Source: Microvirga guangxiensis (GTDB lineage: Bacteria; Pseudomonadota; Alphaproteobacteria; Rhizobiales; Beijerinckiaceae). Taken from it: a DNA stretch of 64,000 nt. Both the position numbers and the translations under genes were made by a program. The notes beneath the pieces were generated by a model. The model made no database searches and was not told the DNA's origin. It saw only the letters and a list, made by a program, of their open reading frames with translations. The first letter of the stretch is position 1. Each line of letters opens with the position of its first letter. The DNA lies in NCBI RefSeq assembly GCF_900102135.1, contig NZ_FMVJ01000007.1, positions 1 to 64,000 on the forward strand, given 5' to 3'. Positions 45,506 through 53,560 of this stretch are shown piece after piece.

Positions 45506-47509
45506 TCAACGGCGGCCGCGCGGGCCGCCTTTGGAGCCGCCCTTCGAACCGCCTTTGAAGCCGCCCTTAGATCCACCGCGGGGGCCTCCCTTGAAGCCAC
45601 CGCCGCCACCACGCGGCCCGCCGCGCGAAGGTCCGTCGCCCCGCGGGGGACCACGGCGCGGACGCTCATCGCCCCCCTCGCTGCGAGCGCGGAAGGGACG
45701 ATCTCCTTGGCGAGCGCGCGGGCGGTCCTCTCCGCCTTCGCGCGAACGGAAGGGCCGGTCGCCTGCCGGGCGGCGCGGACGCTCGCCTTCGTCACGACGG
45801 GGGCGGCCTTCGCCGCCTTCACGGCCACGACGGGCGGGCGCTGCATCGCGGTCGTCGCGGCGGCGCGGACGATCATCGCCGAAGCCACGTCCCCTGCGCG
45901 GCGCAGGAGCCTCTTCCTCTTGCGGCTGGCGCACGAGGCGCTCCACCACGACCTTGCGGCCTTCAGACGAAGAGATTGCGCCGATGCGCTCGCGTTTGCG
46001 CTCGGCAGTTGCAGCGCGCGCCTCGCGCGGGTCTGCACCACGACGCGGAACTTTCTTGCGCGGAGCATCCTCGTCGGTTTCACCTGCGCGCCACACGCTC
46101 TTCTTCACGTCGAGACGCGAAGGACGCTTCTTCGGCTCTTCCTCATCGCGCTCGAAACGATCCTTGCCGAAACGTTCCTGGCCCCGCGCACGAAACGGCT
46201 TGTCGTCGCCGCCGCGCGAGCGCGGACGCTCATCGCGATCACGGCTGAAGCGGGCAGGGCGCTCCTCGCGATCGTCACGATCCTTCTTCGACGAGCCGAA
46301 AGGCGCGATGGGCTCGCGCACGGGGCTCTCGAAGTCGACGCCCGCTTCGGAAGCCAGGGCTGCGCCAAGCTGATCCTTCAGGATCTTCGTCTTCACTTCC
46401 TCGGCGAGGCCCTGCTCGAGATCGCCGAGCTGGAACGGGCCGAAGGACATGCGGATCAGGCGGTTCACCTGCATGCCGAGATGTTCGAGAATGCGCTTGA
46501 TCTCGCGGTTCTTGCCTTCGCGCAGGCCCATCGTGATCCACACGTTGTCGCCCTGCACCCGGTCGAGCCGGGCTTCGACGGGACCGTATTCGATGCCGTC
46601 GATGGTGATGCCGTTGCGAAGCCCGTCGAGATCGGCCTGCGTGATGTCGCCATGCGCGCGGACCTTGTAGCGCCGCAGCCAGCCCGTATCGGGATGGGCG
46701 ATCACGCGTGCGAGGCCGCCGTCATTGGTAAGCAGCAGCAGGCCTTCCGTGTTGATGTCGAGCCGGCCCACCGCCACCACACGGGGCAGATCCTCGGGCA
46801 GGTTCTCGAATACCGTCGGGCGGCCTTCCGGATCGCGGGCCGTGGTCACGAGACCGCGCGGCTTGTGGTAAAGCCACAGGCGCGTACGCTCCTTGGTAGG
46901 CAGAGGTTCGCCATCCACCGCAATGCTGTCGGCAGCCGTCACGTTGATGGCGGGGCTCTCGAGAACCTTGCCGTTGAGGGTCACACGGCCTTCCGCGATC
47001 ATCGCCTCCACATCGCGACGGGAAGCGACGCCCGCGCGGGCGATGACCTTGGCAATGCGCTCCTCCGTCGGCTCCTGAGGAGTTACAACGGCGGCCTCGG
47101 GGCGCTCCTCGCGCGAACGGTCCTCGGCGGAACGGTCGAGGCGGCGGGGCCGCTCATCGCCGCCGCGGCCACGGAACGGCCTGTCACCGTCCTCGCGACG
47201 CGGGCGGAACGGCTTGTCGCCTCGTTCGGAACGCTCACGGAAGGGGCGGTCCCCATCCTCGCGGCGGGCACGGAACGGCTTGTCACCCTCGGGCCTGGGG
47301 CGGCGGGGACGCTCATCGTTGTCCCGGCTGCGGAAAGGCTTGTCACCCGCGGCGCGCGGCTTGCGGGGGCGGTCGTCATCTCCCCGGGCGCGGAAGGGGC
47401 GCTCGCCGCCTTCGCGGGATTTGCGGAAGGGCCGGTCACCGGAGGTGCGGCCACGGTCGGAGCGTCCCGAGGAACGGCCCTTGCGATTATCGTCGTTGCT
47501 GTCGGTCAT
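45506..47509 (-). CDS. RluB-type pseudouridine synthase with long Arg/Gly-rich tails
   Basis: This 667-residue protein has an S4 domain (about 150-195, KVIARAGVASRRDVEAMIAE) and a pseudouridine synthase core. The core has catalytic Asp251 in GRLDINTEGLLLLTNDG, then LRRYKVRAHG and MGLREGKNREIKRILEHLG, as in RsuA/RluB/RluE enzymes that act on rRNA. About 148 N-terminal residues repeat RPFR, ERPRR and DKPFR units. About 270 C-terminal residues hold similar units and end in GGSKGG and GGFKGG repeats. These tails are disordered and basic, resembling RGG RNA-binding regions. ATG 47509 was chosen; an upstream open frame overlaps tadA. RsmD follows on the same strand. Confidence 0.88.
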   Translation of the reverse strand: MTDSNDDNRKGRSSGRSDRGRTSGDRPFRKSREGGERPFRARGDDDRPRKPRAAGDKPFRSRDNDERPRRPRPEGDKPFRARREDGDRPFRERSERGDKPFRPRREDGDRPFRGRGGDERPRRLDRSAEDRSREERPEAAVVTPQEPTEERIAKVIARAGVASRRDVEAMIAEGRVTLNGKVLESPAINVTAADSIAVDGEPLPTKERTRLWLYHKPRGLVTTARDPEGRPTVFENLPEDLPRVVAVGRLDINTEGLLLLTNDGGLARVIAHPDTGWLRRYKVRAHGDITQADLDGLRNGITIDGIEYGPVEARLDRVQGDNVWITMGLREGKNREIKRILEHLGMQVNRLIRMSFGPFQLGDLEQGLAEEVKTKILKDQLGAALASEAGVDFESPVREPIAPFGSSKKDRDDREERPARFSRDRDERPRSRGGDDKPFRARGQERFGKDRFERDEEEPKKRPSRLDVKKSVWRAGETDEDAPRKKVPRRGADPREARAATAERKRERIGAISSSEGRKVVVERLVRQPQEEEAPAPRRGRGFGDDRPRRRDDRDAAPARRGREGGEGRPRRDEGERPRRPAGDRPFRSREGGEDRPRARQGDRPFRARSEGGDERPRRGPPRGDGPSRGGPRGGGGGFKGGPRGGSKGGFKGGSKGGSKGGPRGRR

Positions 47510-47549
47510 AGGAGCCTGATAGCAGAGGAAGGGAACAGAAGCGAGTGAC

Positions 47550-48038
47550 ATGAACAACGCCGACCACAATCCATCCGATCCGGCTAAGGTGGATCCCAAT
47601 CTGGATCCCATGAGCGTGGCCTTCGAGGAAGCCCGTGCCGCAGCGGCGCGGGGGGAGGTGCCGGTCGGGGCCGTGATCGTGAAGGATGGCCGCATCGTCG
47701 CCAGCGCCGGCAACCGCCCCCGGGAGTTCCGCGACCCATCTGCCCATGCGGAAATGCTGGCCATCCGCCGCGCCTGCGAGGCGCTGGACGACGAGCGGCT
47801 CCCCGGCTGCGACCTCTATGTGACGCTCGAGCCCTGCACCATGTGCGCGGGCGCGATCTCGTTTGCCCGCATCAGGCGGGTTTATTATGCCGCCCACGAT
47901 CCGAAGGGCGGGGCAGTGGACAATGGAGTGCGCTTCTTCGATCAGCCCACCTGCCACCATGCGCCGGAGGTCTATGGCGGCATCCGTGAGAGCGAAGCGG
48001 CGGCCCTGCTGAAGGACTTCTTCGAAGGCAAGCGTTGA
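47550..48038 (+). CDS. tadA: tRNA adenosine deaminase TadA
   Basis: The 162-residue zinc deaminase converts A34 to inosine in tRNA-Arg. The zinc site is His66 with the proton shuttle Glu68 (AHAEML), plus Cys96 and Cys99 (PCTMC). The first ~20 residues are Asp/Pro/Asn-rich and add to the family core that starts at MSVAFEEA (an alternative start at 47610). It is divergent from the pseudouridine synthase gene with about 40 bases between starts. Both proteins modify RNA. Confidence 0.93.
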   Translation: MNNADHNPSDPAKVDPNLDPMSVAFEEARAAAARGEVPVGAVIVKDGRIVASAGNRPREFRDPSAHAEMLAIRRACEALDDERLPGCDLYVTLEPCTMCAGAISFARIRRVYYAAHDPKGGAVDNGVRFFDQPTCHHAPEVYGGIRESEAAALLKDFFEGKR

Positions 48039-48052
48039 GAACATTGCATGAG

Positions 48053-48079
48053 CTGCCCGGAGCAGATCGCTCCGGGCAG
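48053..48079. terminator. Hairpin between tadA and the DUF2382 gene
   Basis: A perfect 11-bp stem (48053-48063 with 48069-48079) has a 5-base loop between convergent genes. There is no T run. Confidence 0.5.
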
Positions 48080-48101
48080 GCTGCACTCAGATGGCGAGAT
48101 T

Positions 48102-49082
48102 TTAGCGCTCGGTGTCGGTCGTGCCCGTTTTGGAGATGGGGGTCCTGCGCTCGTCATCTACTTCGACTTCGGTCTTGCGCACCGTATCGGAGACCGTCTC
48201 GGTCCGCTGGTCGACGTCCTTGCGCACGACGACTTCCTCGACGACGCGGGCTTCCTTGTTGACCACAGCCTCTTCGGCGCGCTCCTCCATCTCGATGGTG
48301 CGTTCGCGGAAGAGATCGTTGCTGTCACCGACAGTTCCGGCACGCATGCTGCCTTCGACCGGGCGGCGCTCGACTTGGACATGCTCCTCGCGGAGGGTGA
48401 CCTGCTCCTGCACCGGGCGCTCGACAACATGAGACCGAATGCGAACGCGGCCGTGGCCAACTTCGCGCTTGCCGACGTGCAACTCTTCCTCTGCGACCGG
48501 GATCACTTCGTCACCGGTCTGCCGACGAGAGGCCTGCAGGTCATCATCGGCATACATGCGGTCCGATGAGGACAGTTCGCTGTCGGTTTGCAGGCTGTCG
48601 CGTGCGCGCATGCTGCCGTCGCCCGTCAGACCGGCTCTGCCTAGCATGCCTGCCGAGGTCGTGGGGCTGGCGCCGAGATCCGCAACGCCAGAACCGTATC
48701 CGCTCCAGCCTTCAGATCTCCAGGCATCCTGCCGCTCATCGATATCGAGGACATTGTCGTTGTCCAGAATGTCGACCACGCGATCGACTTCATCGTCCTC
48801 GCAACGGACGGCGACCAGTGCATGGCCACGGCGCACACCTTCAGCATAGGCGTAGGCGTCATCGCTCGGCACTCCGTTGTCTCTCAGATAATGCTCGACC
48901 CGATCATTGTCCGAGGCGTCCCGATTTTCGTCAAAGCGGCCTGCTCCTTCCCAGAAGCGGTTGCTTCCGGTGTTGCTGAAGAGGCAGATGCTGCCCTGGG
49001 AGACACCGGCTTCTTCCAGCTGGCGGACAATGGAAGAGGCTTGAGCTTCGCTTTCGAAAAGGCAGGTCACAGTCTTGGCCAT
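48102..49082 (-). CDS. YsnF/AvaK DUF2382 stress protein (large copy)
   Basis: This 326-residue acidic/basic soluble protein has an N-terminal region (about 1-110) that resembles the general-stress YflT-like domain (LFESEAQASSIVRQLEEAGV and ALVAVRCEDDEVDRVVDIL). The C-terminal DUF2382 domain (about 195-320) has the VIPVAEEELHVGKREVGHGR motif, followed by VVERPVQEQVTLREEHVQVERR. Family members are linked to stress responses and PRC-barrel proteins, function unknown. A second, shorter DUF2382 gene is just upstream on the same strand. Confidence 0.82.
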   Translation of the reverse strand: MAKTVTCLFESEAQASSIVRQLEEAGVSQGSICLFSNTGSNRFWEGAGRFDENRDASDNDRVEHYLRDNGVPSDDAYAYAEGVRRGHALVAVRCEDDEVDRVVDILDNDNVLDIDERQDAWRSEGWSGYGSGVADLGASPTTSAGMLGRAGLTGDGSMRARDSLQTDSELSSSDRMYADDDLQASRRQTGDEVIPVAEEELHVGKREVGHGRVRIRSHVVERPVQEQVTLREEHVQVERRPVEGSMRAGTVGDSNDLFRERTIEMEERAEEAVVNKEARVVEEVVVRKDVDQRTETVSDTVRKTEVEVDDERRTPISKTGTTDTER

Positions 49083-49252
49083 TGTTGAATCTCCAAACCG
49101 CCCATACGTGATGGCGCGGTCGTCAGATGTTTCACTCGTCTAGAAACAAAACTGTTGCCACGCTTCTGAAAGGACTGTCTGGCAACAGACTCACGCCGTA
49201 CCAATTGCTGCTTGACGGCTTCGTTCCGCCCCAGCCGGGCATTCGATGGAAT

Positions 49253-49687
49253 TCAGGTCTTTCTGCTCTTTTCGGCTTCGTCCGCGGGAACGCGCTCAAC
49301 AACGGCGCGTTGTTTGCGTCGCTGAACTGGAAGCTCGACCTCTTCAGTGCTGGTGCGCTTGCGAATGTGCAATTCCTCCTTCAGGACAAGTCGTTTCTCC
49401 ACCACGAGGACTTCTTCGAGGATCGGAACGATTGTCACGTCGGCTTCCGTACGGATGTCCGGGGCGCGATCGACGACACGATCGATGGGCACACGGGTTA
49501 TCTCGACGGTTTCTTCGTCAAGCGAGGCCTTGGCAAATTCTTCCACGACATCGACAACGGTGCGGACACGAACTTTTCCAGTCGTGACCATGCGCTTGTC
49601 CAAGTGAAGTTCTTCCGCAATGAGAGGAATGTTCTCAGTGGAAGCGTCGTCTGGAGCCGATGACGTGTCTGAAGGAGAGTTAGGCAT
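49253..49687 (-). CDS. DUF2382 domain protein (small copy)
   Basis: This 144-residue protein is mostly a DUF2382 module (ENIPLIAEELHLDKRMVTTGK, then a VDVVEEFAKASLDEETVEITRV segment). I chose the ATG at 49687; a GTG at 49708 is in frame. It is the same family as the adjacent larger protein. A candidate EcfG-type promoter (GGAAA-N17-CGTT) lies just upstream at 49714-49739 on this strand, which would put both genes in a general-stress regulon (inference). Confidence 0.8.
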   Translation of the reverse strand: MPNSPSDTSSAPDDASTENIPLIAEELHLDKRMVTTGKVRVRTVVDVVEEFAKASLDEETVEITRVPIDRVVDRAPDIRTEADVTIVPILEEVLVVEKRLVLKEELHIRKRTSTEEVELPVQRRKQRAVVERVPADEAEKSRKT

Positions 49688-49713
49688 GAAGAGGAACCCC
49701 GGCTGCACTTGTG

Positions 49714-49739
49714 AACGTGCCGGTTGAGTGCGGGTTTCC
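49714..49739 (-). promoter_or_regulatory. Candidate EcfG-type general-stress promoter
   Basis: On the minus strand GGAAA (49735-49739) is 17 bases from CGTT (49714-49717), close to the GGAAC-N16/17-CGTT consensus of alphaproteobacterial EcfG sigma factors. One base differs in the -35 box. It lies about 27 bases upstream of the ATG at 49687. Confidence 0.4.
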
Positions 49740-49834
49740 TCGAGCGCAAGAGATAATGGCAGCGCAGGAAGCGAGGGAGCAGTCCGCGCGCTGCGGCAAG
49801 TCAGGGATGATTGGCTAAAGCGCTACGAATGGCT

Positions 49835-50740
49835 TTATCCCAGAAATGCTTGCAGGGCTTCCAGCGTCGCGCTCGGGTTTTCTTCCGCCACGAAATGGCC
49901 TGAGGTCACACCAGTGCCGCGCGCCTTGGGCGCAAAACTCTTGTGCCAGATCTCCAGGGGCTGCTTGCGGTCTCCGACAGGGCCGCTGACGAATTCGAAG
50001 TCGCTCCAGATCAGGTAAGTCGGGCATTGGATCGTCTTGCCAGCGGCCAGATCCGCCTCATCGGCTTCGATGTCGCGCGTTGCTCCAGCCCGGTAATCCT
50101 CGCAGAAGGCATGGATGCGCGTCGGCTCGTTGCAGCTCTGCCAGTAGGCCTCGAGAGCGCGGGGATCGAAGGCCTCGAGGTCGCCTGCTGCAGACCAGGC
50201 TTTCATCAGTCCCTCGAAATAGCGAATGGGATCTCGGACGATTTCCTCTTCCGGTTTCGGCGCAGGTTGCGAGAGATACCCCCAATGCGCTTCGGGAATA
50301 TTGCCTGAGCGCATCTGCTCCCACACGTGATAGGTCGGCAGGATGTCGAGCAGGGCAAGGCGCTCGACGCGGCCTGGATGATCGAGGGCAAGGCGATAGC
50401 CTACGCGTGCGCCGCGGTCATGGCCTACCACCGCAAAGCGCACGTGGCCGAGAGCCTCCATCACGCGGATGACGTCCTGGCCCATGGCGCGTTTCGAATA
50501 CGTTTCGTGCTTGGCATCGCCCTTCGGCGCTGTGGACCACCCATAGCCTCGCAGATCCATGCAAACGACCTTGTGCGTCTCTGCGAGCGTCGGTGCCAAG
50601 CGGTGCCACATGGCATGGGTTTGCGGAAATCCGTGCAGCAGCACCAATGGCGGACCGTCGCCCTTCGAGCGCGCGAAGATGCGCCCGATATCCGTATCGA
50701 TCCAGTGGCTTTCGAATCCGGGAAAGAGGTCGCTGCTCAT
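49835..50740 (-). CDS. Fluoroacetate/haloacetate dehalogenase-like alpha/beta hydrolase
   Basis: This 301-residue cytosolic hydrolase has all the residues I recall as important in the Rhodopseudomonas fluoroacetate dehalogenase RPA1163. These are the Asp108 nucleophile with Arg109 and Arg112 (GHDRGAR), the Asp132 and His282 charge relay, and a halide pocket formed by His152-Trp153 and probably Tyr216. Such enzymes release fluoride or chloride from 2-haloacetates. The family also contains epoxide hydrolases, but the His-Trp pair favours dehalogenases. It lies alone between a stress gene and purD. Activity is inferred, not shown. Confidence 0.82.
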   Translation of the reverse strand: MSSDLFPGFESHWIDTDIGRIFARSKGDGPPLVLLHGFPQTHAMWHRLAPTLAETHKVVCMDLRGYGWSTAPKGDAKHETYSKRAMGQDVIRVMEALGHVRFAVVGHDRGARVGYRLALDHPGRVERLALLDILPTYHVWEQMRSGNIPEAHWGYLSQPAPKPEEEIVRDPIRYFEGLMKAWSAAGDLEAFDPRALEAYWQSCNEPTRIHAFCEDYRAGATRDIEADEADLAAGKTIQCPTYLIWSDFEFVSGPVGDRKQPLEIWHKSFAPKARGTGVTSGHFVAEENPSATLEALQAFLG

Positions 50741-50802
50741 GGAGGGGCCGCTTAGTGGTTGCAGGAAGAGTACTTCTGAACCTAGGGGATTTGCGGCATT
50801 TG

Positions 50803-52080
50803 TCAGCCCCGCTCACGCTCCACTGCGCGCCATCCGATATCGCTGCGGCAGAAACCGTCCGGCCAGTCGATCCTGGCGACGGCCTCATAGGCCTTCGCCT
50901 GCGCATTCGTGATCGATTGGCCGAGCGCAGTGACGTTCAGCACACGTCCACCATTGGCGACGATCTTGTCGGAATCCTGCTTGGTGCCCGCCTGAAAGAC
51001 GATAACGTCATCGAGAGCTTCCGCCTTTTCAATGCCGCGGATCTCGGAGCCTTTTTCAACCGACCCAGGATAACCTTTTGCTGCCATGACGACAGTGAGA
51101 GCGGCCTTGTCGGACCAGCTGAGCGAAACGCTGTTCAGTTTGCCCTCAGCGGCTGCAAGCAGCGCTTCGACGAGATCGGAATTCAGGCGCGGCAACAGCA
51201 CCTGCGTTTCGGGGTCGCCGAGACGGGCGTTGTATTCGATCAGTTGCGGTCCGGCCTTGGTGAGCATGAGGCCGGCATAGAGAATGCCCTTGTAGGGCGT
51301 GCCGCGCGCGGCCATTCCCTTCAACGTGGGCTCGATGATCTCGAGCATCACACGCGCCTGCAATTGCGGTGTGAGAATTGCTGCCGGGGAATAAGCGCCC
51401 ATGCCGCCGGTATTGGGGCCCTGGTCGCCATCGAAAACGCGCTTGTGGTCCTGCGCCGTGCCGAAGGGGATTGCATTGGCACCGTCGCACAACGCGAAGA
51501 AGCTCGCTTCCTCTCCTTCGAGAAAAGCCTCGATCACGACTTCGGCTCCGGCGGCGCCCAACCCGCCGCCGATCATCATGTCGATGGCGGCTTCTGCCTC
51601 CTCGAAGGACATGGCGACCACGACACCCTTGCCGGCGGCAAGGCCGTCCGCCTTCACCACGATGGGAACGCCGTAATTCCGCACATAAGTCTTTGCAGTC
51701 TCCGCATCCGTAAAGCGCCGGTAGGCTGCGGTTGGAATATTGAACTCGGCGCAGAGGTCCTTGGTGAAGGCCTTCGAGCCTTCGAGCTGGGCAGCGGCCT
51801 TGCTGGGGCCGAAGGCCTTGATGCCAGCCGCCGTCAGATCGTCCACGAGACCGGCCACGAGGGGCGCTTCAGGGCCAACGACGACAAAGCCGATGGTCAT
51901 CACCCGGCAGAAATCGATCACGGCCTGATGATCGGCTACGTTCAGGGCCACATTGGTGCCATGCTGCGCCGTGCCCGGATTGCCTGGAGCAATGAAAAGG
52001 CGCTGGCAGAGGGGGCTGGCTGACAGGGAGCGCGCCAGGGCATGCTCGCGGCCGCCCGAACCGATGAGAAGGATATTCAT
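50803..52080 (-). CDS. purD: Phosphoribosylamine-glycine ligase (GARS)
   Basis: This is a 425-residue ATP-grasp enzyme for the second step of purine synthesis. It begins [19 protein letters not shown], with [14 protein letters not shown], and ATP-grasp segments including [14 protein letters not shown] and [12 protein letters not shown], then [15 protein letters not shown]. All are characteristic of PurD. The ATG lacks a clear ribosome site. The upstream 426-bp gap holds one probable small ORF. Confidence 0.96.
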   Translation of the reverse strand: MNILLIGSGGREHALARSLSASPLCQRLFIAPGNPGTAQHGTNVALNVADHQAVIDFCRVMTIGFVVVGPEAPLVAGLVDDLTAAGIKAFGPSKAAAQLEGSKAFTKDLCAEFNIPTAAYRRFTDAETAKTYVRNYGVPIVVKADGLAAGKGVVVAMSFEEAEAAIDMMIGGGLGAAGAEVVIEAFLEGEEASFFALCDGANAIPFGTAQDHKRVFDGDQGPNTGGMGAYSPAAILTPQLQARVMLEIIEPTLKGMAARGTPYKGILYAGLMLTKAGPQLIEYNARLGDPETQVLLPRLNSDLVEALLAAAEGKLNSVSLSWSDKAALTVVMAAKGYPGSVEKGSEIRGIEKAEALDDVIVFQAGTKQDSDKIVANGGRVLNVTALGQSITNAQAKAYEAVARIDWPDGFCRSDIGWRAVERERG

Positions 52081-52200
52081 GGTTGTGAGCCCTTCGTGAG
52101 AACGTTCGGGCTCTTAGCCGCTCAGGGAACTTTCGCCTACCCCGAAAATGCGCAGGACGGTTTCTGATAGGGCTTCAGGGAAGCTGTCCAAGGAGCTCTG

Positions 52201-52377
52201 TCAAATCTCGGCAAGAATCTTCCTACGCCAGTCTAAGGGGTCCGCCTGCTGCTTCTTGCGAGGCCGCGCCGGTTGCTTGGCATGGAGAAGCCTGAGGCCC
52301 AGAGAATAGCCGAAGGCGCTCATTATCCCCATCGTCGCCAGGATCAGGACAAAAAAGCTATAGGTTCCGTTCAACAT
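52201..52377 (-). CDS. Small single-pass membrane protein (58 residues)
   Basis: The minus strand from ATG 52377 encodes 58 residues ending at the stop at 52201-52203. Residues 3-30 form one hydrophobic helix (SFFVLILATMGIMSAFGYSL) followed by a basic tail (RPRKKQQ) and a charged C-terminus. An AGG lies about 8 bases before the ATG. The positive-inside pattern suggests an N-out inner-membrane peptide. I recognise no family. Support is compositional only, and the gene could be a shadow, but the gap otherwise lacks any gene. Confidence 0.5.
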   Translation of the reverse strand: MLNGTYSFFVLILATMGIMSAFGYSLGLRLLHAKQPARPRKKQQADPLDWRRKILAEI

Positions 52378-52506
52378 ATGCAGGCCTAGGTTGTGGAGCG
52401 TCCGAGGTCGAGCCGATCAGCTCGCCCTTCTTTCAAATTCCTTTAGGGAAGCTCTTTCAACCTAGATTTCGTTGCGAACCATTAGCGGCCCTAATAGGGT
52501 CGCCCC

Positions 52507-53436
52507 ATGCGCCGTAATATCCCCCTGGAAAGCCTCCGTATCTTTGAAGCCGCCGCGAGGAACCTGAGCTTCACCATGGCGGCCACGGAGCTGGGGCTCA
52601 CGCAAGGGGCCGTGAGCCAGAGAATCCAGAATCTCGAGGCCAAGCTGAATACGGCTCTCTTCCGCCGGCTGCCCCGCACTCTCGCTCTGACGCATCAGGG
52701 AGAAATTCTGGCGCGTGCCGTCAGCCGGGGCTTGGAGGAGTTCGAGAGAGGCTTCGAGCAGCTCGAGCACGACAGGCAGGGAGACCAGTCCGTCCTTCGC
52801 CTGACAGTCACGAACTCCCTTGCGACCTGCTGGCTGCTGCCTCGGCTAGAGCGGATGACCGAGGAAAGCGGTTCCGTCCCCATCATGCTTCTCGTCGATG
52901 ACCGAATGCTGGAACTCGGCACCGAGGCCGATCTTGGCCTTCGTTTCGGCAGCGGGCGTTATCCTGGCCTGAAAAGCATGCTCCTGAGCGAGGAGGCGGC
53001 ATTCCCGGTTTGCAGCCCGGGCTTTCTGGCAGCGCATTCAGCGGCTCGCAGTTTCGGCGATCCTGAACGAGCCGGGGAGTGGGGCCGGCTTCCCTTGCTC
53101 GTCGACACAGTCGCCGAGAGGGACGGCAGCGGATGCGGATGGGCGGATTGGTTCTCTCATCATGGCTTCGCATGGCACGGTCGCTCTGCGGCCGCCTTCA
53201 ACTACGCCCATCTGGCCTTGCAGGCTGCCGTGGAAGGGCACGGCATCGCTCTCGCTCCTCGAATCCTCGCAGCCGATGATCTTGCGAGCGGCAGGCTGGT
53301 TCGCATCGGCCAAGGCGCTGCCATGCCGGTGCGGTTTGCCTATTACCTCGTCAGCGCGGCGGAACTGCCCGCGCCCGAAAGGCGGGTTGCCTCCTGGCTC
53401 TCGCGGGAGATGAAGCTGGCCCAGGAAGCGGACTAG
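52507..53436 (+). CDS. LysR family transcriptional regulator (GcvA-like)
   Basis: This is a 309-residue LTTR. The N-terminal winged helix-turn-helix (residues ~4-65) shows LESLRIFEAAARNLSFTMAA and the recognition-helix region LTQGAVSQRIQNLEAKL. It is followed by the co-inducer domain (about 95-300) with SLATCWLLPRLERM and DLGLRFGSG as in GcvA-type regulators of AmpR/GcvA subgroups. LTTRs normally control a divergent gene; the small membrane ORF at 52201-52377 is divergent and is a possible target. The co-inducer is unknown. Confidence 0.92.
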   Translation: MRRNIPLESLRIFEAAARNLSFTMAATELGLTQGAVSQRIQNLEAKLNTALFRRLPRTLALTHQGEILARAVSRGLEEFERGFEQLEHDRQGDQSVLRLTVTNSLATCWLLPRLERMTEESGSVPIMLLVDDRMLELGTEADLGLRFGSGRYPGLKSMLLSEEAAFPVCSPGFLAAHSAARSFGDPERAGEWGRLPLLVDTVAERDGSGCGWADWFSHHGFAWHGRSAAAFNYAHLALQAAVEGHGIALAPRILAADDLASGRLVRIGQGAAMPVRFAYYLVSAAELPAPERRVASWLSREMKLAQEAD

Positions 53437-53560
53437 CTTGGGGCGTTCGGGCTCCTGCGGCGTTCAGGCAGTGGACAAAGAAAATTTCGCTGCGGATTGC
53501 CCACTCCGGTTCCACGCTCCGGCCTTGGCAGGGAGGGGGCGGAGCGATTAGGTTCTCCTC

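Noticed and set aside
45506..47509. Repeated DNA in the pseudouridine synthase tails as a CRISPR or tandem array
   Set aside because: The repeats are irregular, in frame and explained by low-complexity protein sequence.
45707..47548. A 613-residue plus-strand open frame opposite the pseudouridine synthase
   Set aside because: It is antisense to the Arg/Gly-rich tails; low-complexity codons produce it, and it has no start with a ribosome site or known domain.
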